Notes under the pieces: model-generated
What the model saw: only the letters and a program-made list of their open reading frames with translations
Database searches by the model: none
Told to the model about the DNA's origin: nothing
Assembly: GCF_000418325.1 (NCBI RefSeq)
Contig: NC_021658.1
Coordinates: 6,641,001 to 6,705,000 of the forward strand
Direction: 5' to 3'
Source of the DNA: Sorangium cellulosum So0157-2
Lineage (GTDB): Bacteria; Myxococcota_A; Polyangia; Polyangiales; Polyangiaceae
DNA length: 64,000 bases
Part shown: piece by piece, positions 46,456 to 55,075 of the stretch
Numbering within the stretch: position 1 is the first letter of the stretch
Layout: each line of letters opens with the position of its first letter
Translations under genes and position numbers: made by a program

Positions 46456-46835
46456 AGTGGCTGCTCGACACGCACGTCGTGATCTGGTTTGCCGCCGATC
46501 CTGGACGCTTGCGACGGGAGGTCGTCGATGCGATCCAGGCGCCTGGAGCCCAGGTACTGTTCTCGGTCGCTTCCTGGTGGGAGCGCGCCATCAAGCACTC
46601 CATCGGCCGGCTGCAAGGCAGCTTGCCGCCGGAGCAGCTCCGGTCGTGGTGGCTCGGCCATCCGACGGTGCGGGAGCTGGCCATCGAAGCGGCACACGTC
46701 TGAACGGCGGCCGCCTTCCCACTGCACCATCGCGACCCGTTCGATCGAATGCTGCTGGCGCAAGCCCGGTTGTAAGAGGCAACATTCATCACGTCCGATC
46801 ACCTGCTGCGTGCCTACCAGACGCCAATCCTCTAG
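46452..46835 (+). pseudogene. VapC-type PIN-domain toxin broken by two stop codons
   Basis: Reading one continuous frame from TTG 46452 gives the PIN N-terminal motif WLLDTHVVIWFAADPGRL, ASWWERAIKHSIGRL, then a TGA at 46701-46703. It continues AAAFPLHHRDPFDRMLLAQARL to a TAA at 46773-46775, and ends EATFITSDHLLRAYQTPIL before TAG at 46833-46835. The second and third segments are exactly the expected VapC C-terminal half (HHRDPFDR, the Thr/Ser-Asp motif, RAY). Two nonsense mutations in frame have disabled the toxin; the reading frame is otherwise uninterrupted. Confidence 0.9.
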
Positions 46836-46837
46836 GC

Positions 46838-47086
46838 ATGTCCATGAAAGCGCACAAGCTCGACGTGAACGTCGCTGAAGACCGCCGCATCGCCTTCACG
46901 CTTCCAGAGGACTTCCCTCCTGGGCCGGCCGAGGTGATCGTCCTCGCCGTGACCGCCGTGCCGCCCACGGAGCGCAGGCGGGTGCGAGTGCTCGGGTCGC
47001 TCGCCAGCGCCGCCCCGCCGCCGCTCGACGTCGACCCGATCGCCGACGCGCTCACCGAGATCCGCGGGGCGAGAAATCCCGGCTGA
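46838..47086 (+). CDS. Antitoxin-like small protein, solitary
   Basis: The 82-residue product begins MSMKAHKLDVNVAEDRRIAF and has TLPEDFPPGPAEVIVLAV, a pattern I associate with antitoxins that precede PIN toxins in large bacterial genomes. No toxin gene follows; the next gene is the hydrolase at 47117. It starts 2 bp after the end of the broken VapC, so it may have been the antitoxin of a lost downstream toxin. Confidence 0.65.
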   Translation: MSMKAHKLDVNVAEDRRIAFTLPEDFPPGPAEVIVLAVTAVPPTERRRVRVLGSLASAAPPPLDVDPIADALTEIRGARNPG

Positions 47087-47116
47087 GCTCCGCAACCCGC
47101 GTACTACAGTGCGCCC

Positions 47117-48332
47117 GTGCCTCGACCTCGACCTGGCCCCCGCGCCCGGCGCACCTCGACGCCGGCCCCTCCCGGCCCCCGGCGCCTCCGCGCCGTGCTC
47201 GCCGCCGCGCTCGCCGGCGCCGCGGCGTGGCTCGCGGCGGCGTGCTCGGCGTGCTCCACGCCCTCCTCGAGCGTCGACGGCGGCGACCTGCTCGGCGTCT
47301 TCGAGCGGGACGCCGGCGGCGCGACAGGACGCCGGCGCCCGCGCCGCCGGTCCGGCGAGCGCGGCCGCGGCGCCGCAGAAGCCGCCCGCGGCGAGGCCGC
47401 CCAGCGAAGGGAGCTGCGTCGCCGAGCAGGGGCGCCCGGGGCGAGAGCTCCGCAAGACCCTCGGCAGGCCGCCCTGCCGCGGCGCCCAGGTGCTGGAGAC
47501 GCGCGACGCCGAGGGATCGCCTCGCTACGCCTGCGTGATCGCGCCGAGCGGCGTGGAGACGCGCGCGCCGCTGCCGCTCATCGTCTTCTTCCACGCCGAC
47601 GGCGACAACCCGACGAGCGTCGACAAGGAGACCGGCCTCCGCAAGCTCGGCGCCACGTGGAACCTGACCGGCGACCCCGCCCACACAGGCTTCATCGTGC
47701 TCGCCCCCCAGGGCCGCGCCTTCAAGACGCCGAGCCAGGCCGAGCGCGAGCGCGGCACGAAGACGTACACGCCGATCGCGCCGTTCGACGTCGAGTTCAC
47801 CGGCGAGGACAACGTCGACGTCGCGACCGTCGACGCCTTCGTCGACCAGCTGCTCGAGAAGAAGCTCGTGGACCGGCGGCGCATCTACGCGCTCGGCGCC
47901 TCCTACGGCGGCCACATGGCGGCGACGTACGCCATGATGCGCGCGGACCGCGTCGCGGCGTTCGCCACCTTCGGCAGCGACGCCCCGCCCGCCGAGTGGG
48001 CGTGCCCCGGGCCCCCGCCGCCCGCCATGGCGATCTACCGCGCCTGCGACGACATGTTCTCGTGCGAGTCGGTCGAAAGGTGGCTGCGCGCGCGCGACGC
48101 GGCCTCCGCGCAGACCGGGTTCCTGCGCCTCGACGAGGCCAGCAGGGACGAGCCCCACTGCGCGCTCAGGAACCGCTGCTCCGCCAAGAAGGGCGCCATC
48201 AACCACGCGCGCTGGCCGAAATCGCGCGAGGCCGATCTGCTCCGCTTCTTCGCGGGCCACGTCCTGGCGATCGGCGCGGACACCCCGACCACCGAGCGCC
48301 CCGCGACACAGACCGGCCCCGCCGGACGCTGA
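47117..48332 (+). CDS. Secreted alpha/beta-hydrolase (PHB-depolymerase/esterase-like), probable frameshift
   Basis: The hydrolase body (about 47420-48332) has LPLIVFFHADGDNP, the nucleophile elbow GASYGGHMA and cysteines fitting an exported enzyme; the closest fold is the polyhydroxybutyrate depolymerase/feruloyl esterase group. A lipoprotein-type signal (LRAVLAAALAGAAAWLAAAC) is encoded just upstream, but in a different frame starting at GTG 47117. One base too many (or two too few) in the GC run around 47310-47335 would join signal and enzyme. Without correction the enzyme frame has only a low-complexity leader. Either a real frameshift mutation or a sequencing error. Confidence 0.78.
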
Positions 48333-48602
48333 CCGGCGGACGCGAACGCGCGCTGGCCAGCGCACCCGCACGCCGCTCGACGCAAAGGCTCGCCGACCGG
48401 CGCCGCCGCGCGCTCAACGAATGCAAACGCGCGCTCAAGGACGCTGATCGGCGCCGAATCCGCACACTCGAACGCTGACGCCGTAAGCGCACGCTCTCAC
48501 TGCTCATCCCACGTGCGCGCCGGGCTCTTCCGCACGTCGACACTGCAACGTTGCGGTGCGGCGTTGAGCGGAGCCGGCGTGTTGTCGTAGTGTTGCTCCC
48601 CG

Positions 48603-50204
48603 ATGTCTGCTCAGGTCCAGTCCATCCTCACCCCCTTGCCGGTCGGGATGTCCGTCCCCCCCGGCACGCTCCGCGCCGAGATGGAGTCGCGCCGCGCGAC
48701 CGGTCGCCGCTTCGACGTCCGCGAGGCCATCGGCCTCGTCGTGCCGCTCTGCACGCAGCTCCACGAGCTGCACGCGCAGGGGCGGACGATGTTCGTTCAC
48801 CCCTCGTCCCTCGGCTACGGCGCGGGCGGCGCGCTCCAGCTCATCGAGGAGCTCGCGCACACCGCGCCCCTCCTGCCGCGCGACCGCGCGTGCCTCGCGC
48901 CCGAGGAGCGCAAGGGCAGCGAAGGCGACGCGCGCGCGAGCGTCTTCGCGATCGGGGCCATCCTCTACGAGCTGCTCACGAACAGCAGCGTGGGCCCTGG
49001 GATGCGGCGCCCGGCCGACGTGGTCCCCGACCTGCCGCCCGCGCTGGAAACGGTGCTCGGCAAGTCGCTCGTGGCCGATCCGAGCCACCGCCCGGCGGAC
49101 CTCGCCGCCCTCGCGCAGGCGCTCTACCAGATCGCCCCGGCCGCCTCGGAGCAGCCGCCGAGCGCCGATACGTCGCACCTCGACGGCGACGGCGACTTCG
49201 AGGTCGACATCAACCTCTCGATGATGCCGCCGAACGGCCACCCCGAGGAGCCGCGCGTCCCGTCCGCGCCGTCCTTGCCGAAGATCCAGGCGGTGACCGG
49301 GGACGGGCCGTTCGCGGTCGCGATCCCGGTCCACCAGCCGCCGCGCCTGCGCGGCGACGATCCGACGCGCAAGCTCGCGGATCTCAAGGCCGCGCTCGAG
49401 TCCGATCCGCGGCCGCGGTACGTCGTCATCAAGGAGGGCATGGACCACGGGCCGTTCTCGTCCGTGGAGCTGCTCCAGCAGATCGCGTCCGGCTCCTTCA
49501 CGGGCGACCAGGTGCTGCGCGACACGTTCTCCGGGGATGAGCGCGCGATCCAGGACTGGGAGGAGTTCGCGCCGTTCGCCGAGCAGGCGAAGCTGAACCG
49601 GGACATCGTGCAGGAGAAGCGCGCGCTCGACGCCGTGGTGACGGCCGAGAAGCAGGGCACGCAGTACAAGGCGCTGCTCGGGATGGCGCTGATGGGCGTG
49701 ATCCTCGCCGCGGGCGCGGGCTGGTGGTACCGCGAGCGCAGCCACAAGGAGCGGGAGCTCGCCGTGCAGGGCGCGACCGACCGCGTCGCGATCGAGGTCG
49801 ACGCGGGCCTCGGCAGCACGAAGGCGGCGCGCGCCGGCGGCGGGGCGCGGCCGAGCGGCGGCGGCAGCTACCCGACGCTCGGCGGCGGCATGAGCTGCGA
49901 GGCGGCGCAGGCGCGCTACGTCGAGGAGTACAAGCTGGGCAACAACGGTCCGGCCGATCTCACGGCGGGCGCCTACGGCAACGTGCTCAACCGCGGCACG
50001 TACCTGAACGCGTGCGGCGTGCCGTCGACCATGGACGTGAACGTCTGCGCCGCCGTGCAGAACGGCCGCGCGGTGGGCGTCACCATCACGACCAGCCCGT
50101 CGAACCCGGGCATCGCGTCGTGCATCGCCGGGCAGATCCGCGGGATGTCGTTCCCGTCCCATCCGCGGCTCGATGTGGCCCGGACGACGTTCTCCTCGAA
50201 GTAA
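48603..50204 (+). CDS. Kinase-C-lobe-like/GYF-like/TM/AgmX-type C-terminal protein
   Basis: The 533-residue protein has an N-terminal segment (residues ~30-180) that resembles only the C-lobe of a Ser/Thr kinase (SVFAIGAILYELLTNSS, PSHRPADLAALAQALYQ) without glycine loop, catalytic Lys, HRD or DFG, so it is a pseudokinase-like relic. A GYF_2-like segment follows (RYVVIKEGMDHGPFSSVELLQQIASG), then one membrane helix (ALLGMALMGVILAAGAGWWY) and a C-terminal domain of the AgmX/PglI type (YVEEYKLGNNGPADLTAGAYG to MSFPSHPRLDVARTTF) common in myxobacterial gliding and envelope proteins. It is followed after 58 bp by an ABC ATPase gene. Confidence 0.82.
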   Translation: MSAQVQSILTPLPVGMSVPPGTLRAEMESRRATGRRFDVREAIGLVVPLCTQLHELHAQGRTMFVHPSSLGYGAGGALQLIEELAHTAPLLPRDRACLAPEERKGSEGDARASVFAIGAILYELLTNSSVGPGMRRPADVVPDLPPALETVLGKSLVADPSHRPADLAALAQALYQIAPAASEQPPSADTSHLDGDGDFEVDINLSMMPPNGHPEEPRVPSAPSLPKIQAVTGDGPFAVAIPVHQPPRLRGDDPTRKLADLKAALESDPRPRYVVIKEGMDHGPFSSVELLQQIASGSFTGDQVLRDTFSGDERAIQDWEEFAPFAEQAKLNRDIVQEKRALDAVVTAEKQGTQYKALLGMALMGVILAAGAGWWYRERSHKERELAVQGATDRVAIEVDAGLGSTKAARAGGGARPSGGGSYPTLGGGMSCEAAQARYVEEYKLGNNGPADLTAGAYGNVLNRGTYLNACGVPSTMDVNVCAAVQNGRAVGVTITTSPSNPGIASCIAGQIRGMSFPSHPRLDVARTTFSSK

Positions 50205-50262
50205 CGGGGGTAGGATGCGGGGGCGCGCGCCCCCCTCCGCGGCGGCCGTGTCCACGCGACCG

Positions 50263-51000
50263 ATGATCCAGATCGAGCAGCTGACGAAGAGCTTCGGGGG
50301 CATGCCCGTCCTCCGGGGCGTCGACCTCGACGTGCCCGCCGGCTGCCTGTACGGCCTCATCGGGCCGGGGGCATCGGGCAAGAGCGTGCTGCTCAAGATG
50401 ATCACCGGGCTCCTGCGGCCGGATCGGGGGCGCGTGATCGTCGACGGCAAGGACGTGCACGCGCTGAGCGAGCTGGAGCTGCAGACGTTCCGGCTCAAGT
50501 TCGGGATGCTGTTCCAGAACAACGCGCTGTTCGACTACATGACCGTGGGGGAGAACATCGCGTTCCCGCTGCGCCGGCTCTACGACCTGAGCGAGGAGGA
50601 GATCGAGGAGCGCGTCGCGGAGCGGCTCCGGGTGGTGTCGCTCGCGGGGTTCGAGGAGCGGACGCCGGCGGGGCTGTCGGGCGGCCAGAAGAAGCGCGTC
50701 GGCGTGGCCCGGGCGACGATCGCGCGGGGGGAGATCGTCCTCTACGACGAGCCGGCGGCGGGGCTGGATCCGGTGACGTCGCAGCGGATCTTCGACCTGC
50801 TGCGCGCGGAGCAGCGGGCGATGAACGCGACCGTGGTGATGGTCTCGAGCGACCTCGATCGGCTGCTCACGGTCACGGACCGGGTGGGGATGCTGTACCG
50901 CGGGAGGCTCATCTTCGACGGCACCACCGAGGAGGCGAAGGCGAGCGACGATCCGCGCGTGCGGCAGTTCGTCCACGGGCTTACGGAGGGGCCGCTTTGA
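50263..51000 (+). CDS. ABC transporter ATPase, MlaF-like
   Basis: The ~245-residue ATPase has Walker A GPGASGKSVLLK, Q-loop MLFQNNALFDYMTVGENI, signature LSGGQKKRVGVAR and Walker B EIVLYDEPAAGLD. The FDYMTVGENIAFPLR sequence is typical of MlaF/Ttg2A phospholipid transport ATPases. The H-loop His is replaced by Ser (VVMVSSDLDR instead of SHD). No MlaE permease or MlaD gene lies beside it. Starts at 50263 (ATG), 50248 (GTG) or 50215 (ATG) are possible; 50263 fits family alignments best. Confidence 0.9.
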   Translation: MIQIEQLTKSFGGMPVLRGVDLDVPAGCLYGLIGPGASGKSVLLKMITGLLRPDRGRVIVDGKDVHALSELELQTFRLKFGMLFQNNALFDYMTVGENIAFPLRRLYDLSEEEIEERVAERLRVVSLAGFEERTPAGLSGGQKKRVGVARATIARGEIVLYDEPAAGLDPVTSQRIFDLLRAEQRAMNATVVMVSSDLDRLLTVTDRVGMLYRGRLIFDGTTEEAKASDDPRVRQFVHGLTEGPL

Positions 51001-51122
51001 GCCTCGCCTCCGTGCATGCGACGTCCCGACGTTCAGGGCCCGCTATTTGGCGAGGCCGAGGAGCGCGCTCGGCCGCTCCGAGCGCCGTTCTCGCCACGTG
51101 CTCCCCGCGCGTAAGGACACAG

Positions 51123-51905
51123 TCAAGGCAGGCCGAGCAGCGTGACGAGGAGCCGCTTTACCTCCGCGACGAAGGGCCCGGGCGGGCTGTTCTGGCTACA
51201 CCATTTGAAGACCCGGCTCTCGAGATCGGCGGCGTTGTGTCCGGCGTCGCGGAGCTCCTTCTCGACGGCGTTCATGAGGTCCTTGCCGTGCACACGCGTC
51301 CAGAGCGGCGACATGCGCATGTCGCGCGCGAAAGCACCGACGAGAGCCGGCGCGTCCAGCGGCTTCACCGCCACCTGCGCGCGGAAGCTCTCGATCTTCG
51401 CCGTTACGAGGCTCACCACGTCCGCCTCGCTGGCCGGGGCCTCGCCCCCCAGCGACGGGCGGTCACGGCGCAGCTCCCACGCGAAGTGTTCGAGCACACC
51501 ACGCCCCACGTCCGGCCAGAAGCGGCGCTCGGCGAGCGCGCTGAGCTTGTCTTCGATCCCGCTCACCCCAAAGACAGCCTCGAGGACGCTGGGCTCGACG
51601 ACGTAGCTCTCGATCGAGTGCCGCTCGAACGAGTAGACGCCCGCTGACTCGTCCTTTGCAAGCAGCTCCGTGCGGAGGAAATCACGATCGCGGATGGCGT
51701 ACACGCGTCGCGTCCTCAGGTACTCCCTCATTCCGCGCACTGTCGCGCACAGGTCGGCCTTGGAGCCGCTCGGCACCACCCGGACACGCCCCGCCGGCTC
51801 GAACGACTCCGCAAGTGCAAGGTGACCCAACGCGAGGGCCAACCATCGGGTATCGCGTCCGCGCGGCTCGCCCTCGCAGACCAGCGTGAGCTCATCCTGG
51901 CTCAT
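51123..51905 (-). CDS. TOPRIM/DUF4435-like effector of a two-gene defence cassette
   Basis: The ~260-residue protein begins with a TOPRIM-type arrangement: a Glu motif (LTLVCEGEPRG, Glu 11) and an Asp-x-Asp motif (VYAIRDRDFL, Asp 73 and 75), plus FERHSIESYVVEP, as in DUF4435 proteins. In PARIS systems the corresponding protein (AriB) is a nuclease set free by the AAA partner on phage infection. The ATG at 51905 follows GGAGAG by four bases and overlaps the end of the ATPase gene by 14 bp, so the two are coupled. No membrane helix. Assignment to PARIS rests on domain order, not on sequence identity. Confidence 0.8.
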   Translation of the reverse strand: MSQDELTLVCEGEPRGRDTRWLALALGHLALAESFEPAGRVRVVPSGSKADLCATVRGMREYLRTRRVYAIRDRDFLRTELLAKDESAGVYSFERHSIESYVVEPSVLEAVFGVSGIEDKLSALAERRFWPDVGRGVLEHFAWELRRDRPSLGGEAPASEADVVSLVTAKIESFRAQVAVKPLDAPALVGAFARDMRMSPLWTRVHGKDLMNAVEKELRDAGHNAADLESRVFKWCSQNSPPGPFVAEVKRLLVTLLGLP

Positions 51906-52968
51906 CGAGCTCTCCAAGCTTTACAACTTCGTCAGGGTGCAGGTAGTTGGCGATCGATTCCGAGTGCGTCGTCACGATGAACTGGTTGTCGTCACCGCCG
52001 CCCTTGCGCATGAAGTGCAGGAGCTTGCGCTGCCACGACGGGTGCAGGTGGAGCTCGATCTCATCGATGAGGATCACCGAGCGCGTCGCGCGGAAGGCCG
52101 TCAGGTTCGTGACGAAGCGCAAGATCTGGGCTTGACCGTAGCTCAAACCGGCCGTGTAGTAGCAGCGGTCCCCCTGTCGAAAGCGCAGATCGAACCCCTC
52201 ATCAAAGGCCTTCATGTCATCGATGATCGATGGCGATGCGAAATCAGAAAAACGTTCCTTGATGCGGCTCCAGACGCTCGGCCCCTGCGTCGCCGTATCC
52301 CACTTTTGATCGAGCCTGGACTGGAGCTCGAGCCAGGGCAGTACATCACGGCTCCGCGCGTCATCACGCAGCTCTTCTTCCGGAGCGGTGCGTGTGCTCG
52401 GAACCGCGAGATCGACGCTCCGGTGTTGATCGAAGTAGAGCAAGCCGCCCACACGATCGAATACCCCCTCCGTGACGAGGCGCTTCGCCTTGGCCACTCG
52501 GGCCAGCGCGCGACCTCTGAGCGCGGCGTTGGCGTTCGACGGCGATTTCGACTCGAGCACGCTTTCGATTCCCAAAGAGCCGTCCTTAGGAGGCCACCGG
52601 AGCTGAAGCTGATAGACGCTCGCCTGCTGCGGAAATGCGACGTCGCCGAGTCGCTTCTGCAGCTCATGGATCGCTTCGAGCTCTCCAGGGTGGAGCGAGA
52701 AGCGGATTGTTGTGTGAATCGGCAACTGAGGGTCAGGCCGCAGCGACGGGTTGTTCGGATTGAAGTCTGGCCTGAAGTTGGGGTTCTTCAGGTTGGATAC
52801 GACCTCATAGGCGAGGTGCAATGCGTCGAGCACCGTCGTCTTCCCGCTCATGTTCGGCCCGATGAGCACGCTCAGCCGGCGTGGCGTGTCCGTCCCGGGC
52901 TCGCAGAAGCTGAACCGCTTCTTCTCGATGCCCCGGAAGTTCTCGATCGTCACGTCGTGGATACGCAT
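51892..52968 (-). CDS. AAA/SMC-like ATPase of a two-gene defence cassette (AriA-like)
   Basis: The 358-residue ATPase has Walker A GPNMSGKTT (residues 37-45), an ABC-like signature GLSYGQAQILRF, Walker B SVILIDEIELHLHP and an H-loop-type THSESIANYL near the end, as in OLD/RecF/AAA_21 proteins. The N-terminal MRIHDVTIENFRGIEKKRF matches the AAA_15/21 families. It is followed by the TOPRIM/DUF4435-like gene with a 14-bp overlap, the ariA-ariB layout of PARIS. Base composition is visibly less GC-rich than in neighbours, suggesting transfer. The ATG at 52968 fits the family; an upstream start at 53037 is unlikely. Confidence 0.85.
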   Translation of the reverse strand: MRIHDVTIENFRGIEKKRFSFCEPGTDTPRRLSVLIGPNMSGKTTVLDALHLAYEVVSNLKNPNFRPDFNPNNPSLRPDPQLPIHTTIRFSLHPGELEAIHELQKRLGDVAFPQQASVYQLQLRWPPKDGSLGIESVLESKSPSNANAALRGRALARVAKAKRLVTEGVFDRVGGLLYFDQHRSVDLAVPSTRTAPEEELRDDARSRDVLPWLELQSRLDQKWDTATQGPSVWSRIKERFSDFASPSIIDDMKAFDEGFDLRFRQGDRCYYTAGLSYGQAQILRFVTNLTAFRATRSVILIDEIELHLHPSWQRKLLHFMRKGGGDDNQFIVTTHSESIANYLHPDEVVKLGELDEPG

Positions 52969-53062
52969 CGCGCCGGGAGGGTAGCGCACGCGCGGGATGG
53001 AGAGAAGCACGCGGCCTCGACAGCGAAGAGCCCCCACTGGCCCACGGCGCAGGCCCTCGCGC

Positions 53063-53989
53063 TCAGCCAGGCCCGCCCTCCGCCGGGGCGACGGGGCCCT
53101 CGCCGGTGAAGTGGAACCACTGCGTGGGGTGGGCCCGGACGAAGCGCTCCATCGCGGCCATCATCTCGGCCGCCGCGCGGTCCCGCTCCTCCTCGGTCGG
53201 ACGGCGGGGGAGCCAGATCGGCGGGGACACGACCGCCTCGTACTCGAGGAAGCCCAGGCGGTGCGTGAACACCGGCAGGATCGGCGCGCCGCTCAGCGCG
53301 GCCAGCGCGATCGGCCCCTCGGGCGCGCGCCAGCGGGCGCCGAGGAAGGTGACCTCCCGGCTGCGCATCCCGGGCGGCACGCGATCGAGCTGCATCGCGA
53401 CGACGCCGCCGCGCTGCAGGTGCTTGAGCAGCGGCAACGCGTCCAGCGGCCCGTCGCCGATGTGCACCACCTGGACGCCATCGCGCTGCCGCGCCGCGTC
53501 CTGGATGGCGCGCGCCTCGGCGTCCCGTTCGCGCTGCATCGCCAGCATGACACCCCCAGGGTGCACCACGCCCAGGATCTGGCCGGCGATGTCCCAGCCA
53601 CCCGTGTGCGCCGTGACGATGAGGACACCCCGGCCAGCCGCAGCACACGCGCGGTAATGCTCGACACCCCGGGAACGCCGCTCGACCGTGTAACCGCGGC
53701 CGCTCGCGAGCAGCAGCGCCTCGGTGATGCAGCTGCCGTAGGCGGCGAACACCGCGGCGCTGTCGAGCACGTCGGCGACGCGCGACCTCGGCCCGCGCAC
53801 CCGGCGCAGGTTCTCCTCGACGCGGCGGCGCAGCTCGGGGAGCGCGGCCGCGAAGAGCACCCCGAAGACCGGAGGGCTGTGGCGCACCCAGGGCTCCGGC
53901 CCGCGCGTGACGCCCGCGGTGAGGGCGCGACGCCAGAAGGCCGAGTCAGGTCGTAAACGGGAGAGGAGCGCGCCGCGCAGACCAGGCAT
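53063..53989 (-). CDS. LpxL/HtrB-family acyltransferase
   Basis: The ~308-residue protein has the lysophospholipid/lipid A acyltransferase pattern: TAHTGGWD (H-x4-D catalytic motif), then QLDRVPPGMRSREVTFLG and PILPVFTHRLG, ending with PTQWFHFTGEG, which resembles the late HPEQWLWxH motif of LpxL. It would transfer an acyl chain to lipid A or a similar lipid at the inner membrane. The ATG at 53989 follows AGGCGG; ATG 54013 is an alternative. It lies 93 bp after the start of the defence cassette on the same strand but appears unrelated to it. Confidence 0.85.
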   Translation of the reverse strand: MPGLRGALLSRLRPDSAFWRRALTAGVTRGPEPWVRHSPPVFGVLFAAALPELRRRVEENLRRVRGPRSRVADVLDSAAVFAAYGSCITEALLLASGRGYTVERRSRGVEHYRACAAAGRGVLIVTAHTGGWDIAGQILGVVHPGGVMLAMQRERDAEARAIQDAARQRDGVQVVHIGDGPLDALPLLKHLQRGGVVAMQLDRVPPGMRSREVTFLGARWRAPEGPIALAALSGAPILPVFTHRLGFLEYEAVVSPPIWLPRRPTEEERDRAAAEMMAAMERFVRAHPTQWFHFTGEGPVAPAEGGPG

Positions 53990-54352
53990 GGGCCGCCTAT
54001 CTACCGCAAACATAACGGGCGAGGGAGAGGCATCGACCCAGAGCCGCACCGCCATGACTCGACCGGAGCAGCCCGCGCCGCGGCCGACAGGGCCACCTGG
54101 GGCTCGCGCGACGCCGCGCTCCCGGACGAGGTTGCGAGCGCCGGTGCGCCCACGCCCGATCGACGACGTTCCAGGCGACATCGGCCGCCGCGCCCGATTG
54201 ACCTCCTCGCTCGTCCAAGGCGATTGCGCGAGGAGCCGCGCGCGGCTTTCAGAAATGAAATCGCGCTCTCCAGGCGCTCCCTTACGTAGAAAACAGGTTC
54301 ATGGAGCACAAAGCATTCTGTTACAAGGCCCTTTGGCAAGGGGGGATTCGAC
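53990..54352. other. Divergent intergenic region, no gene seen
   Basis: This 363-bp gap separates the acyltransferase from the response regulator. It includes the GGGGGG ribosome binding site of the regulator at its end and a moderately AT-richer stretch (about 54250-54330) likely to hold its promoter. No repeat or RNA gene is seen. Confidence 0.45.
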
Positions 54353-54991
54353 ATGAATATCCTGCTCGTCGATGACCAGAACGTCGTTCGGGAGGCGCTC
54401 GCGCACGCGCTCGCATCGCAGCCAGGGGTGAGCGAGGTCGTTCAAGCTGGAAGCGGGCAGGAGGCGCTCCGGGCGCAGCAGAGCCGCCGCTGTCAGGTGG
54501 CGATCGTCGAGCTCGGCCTCGCCGACCGCAGCGGCGTCGAGCTCATCCGGGAGCTCAAGAACATCGCGGAGCTCCGCGTCATCGTGCTCTCGATGCACCG
54601 GGACGAGTTCCGGGTGGCCGAGGCCATGCGGGCCGGCGCGGACGGGTACCTGTCCAAGCAGAGCCGGCTCGCCGATCTCACGGAGGCGCTGCGCACCGTG
54701 GTCCGAGGGCGCACGGTCGTGTCGCCCGACGTGAGCGCGGCGATGGTGCGCGCGCTCCAGCGCCGCGACGCCGCCGCCCAGGGAGACATGGTGGCCGCGC
54801 TGAGCGACCGCGAACGGCAGGTGCTCCGCCTGCTCGCGATGGGCCGCTCGGCCAAGGAGGTCGCCGCGCAGCTCTCGATCAGCGTGAAGACGGTCGAGAC
54901 CCACCGGGCGCGCCTCTGCGCGAAGGTGGCGACGCACAGCGTGGCCGACCTGACCCGCCTCGCGGTGCGATCGGGCCTCGTCGAGGCGTAG
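54353..54991 (+). CDS. NarL/FixJ-type response regulator with Glu at the phosphorylation site
   Basis: The 212-residue protein has an N-terminal receiver domain (MNILLVDDQNVVREAL, acidic pair intact; Lys in GYLSKQS present) and a C-terminal LuxR-type helix-turn-helix (LSDRERQVLRLLAMGRSAKEVAAQLSISVKTVETHR). The residue normally phosphorylated is Glu 53 (VAIVELGLADRSG), not Asp. Glu often mimics the phosphorylated state, so the protein may bind DNA constitutively or respond to something other than a kinase. The ATG has GGGGGG upstream. No histidine kinase is adjacent. Confidence 0.93.
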   Translation: MNILLVDDQNVVREALAHALASQPGVSEVVQAGSGQEALRAQQSRRCQVAIVELGLADRSGVELIRELKNIAELRVIVLSMHRDEFRVAEAMRAGADGYLSKQSRLADLTEALRTVVRGRTVVSPDVSAAMVRALQRRDAAAQGDMVAALSDRERQVLRLLAMGRSAKEVAAQLSISVKTVETHRARLCAKVATHSVADLTRLAVRSGLVEA

Positions 54992-55075
54992 CCCCATCGA
55001 AGGCGAGCTCCCGGCGAGCGCCGGACGCTCGCTCGCTGCCCGCGCGACGCGCTGCCGCGGCAACCTGGGCCACGG

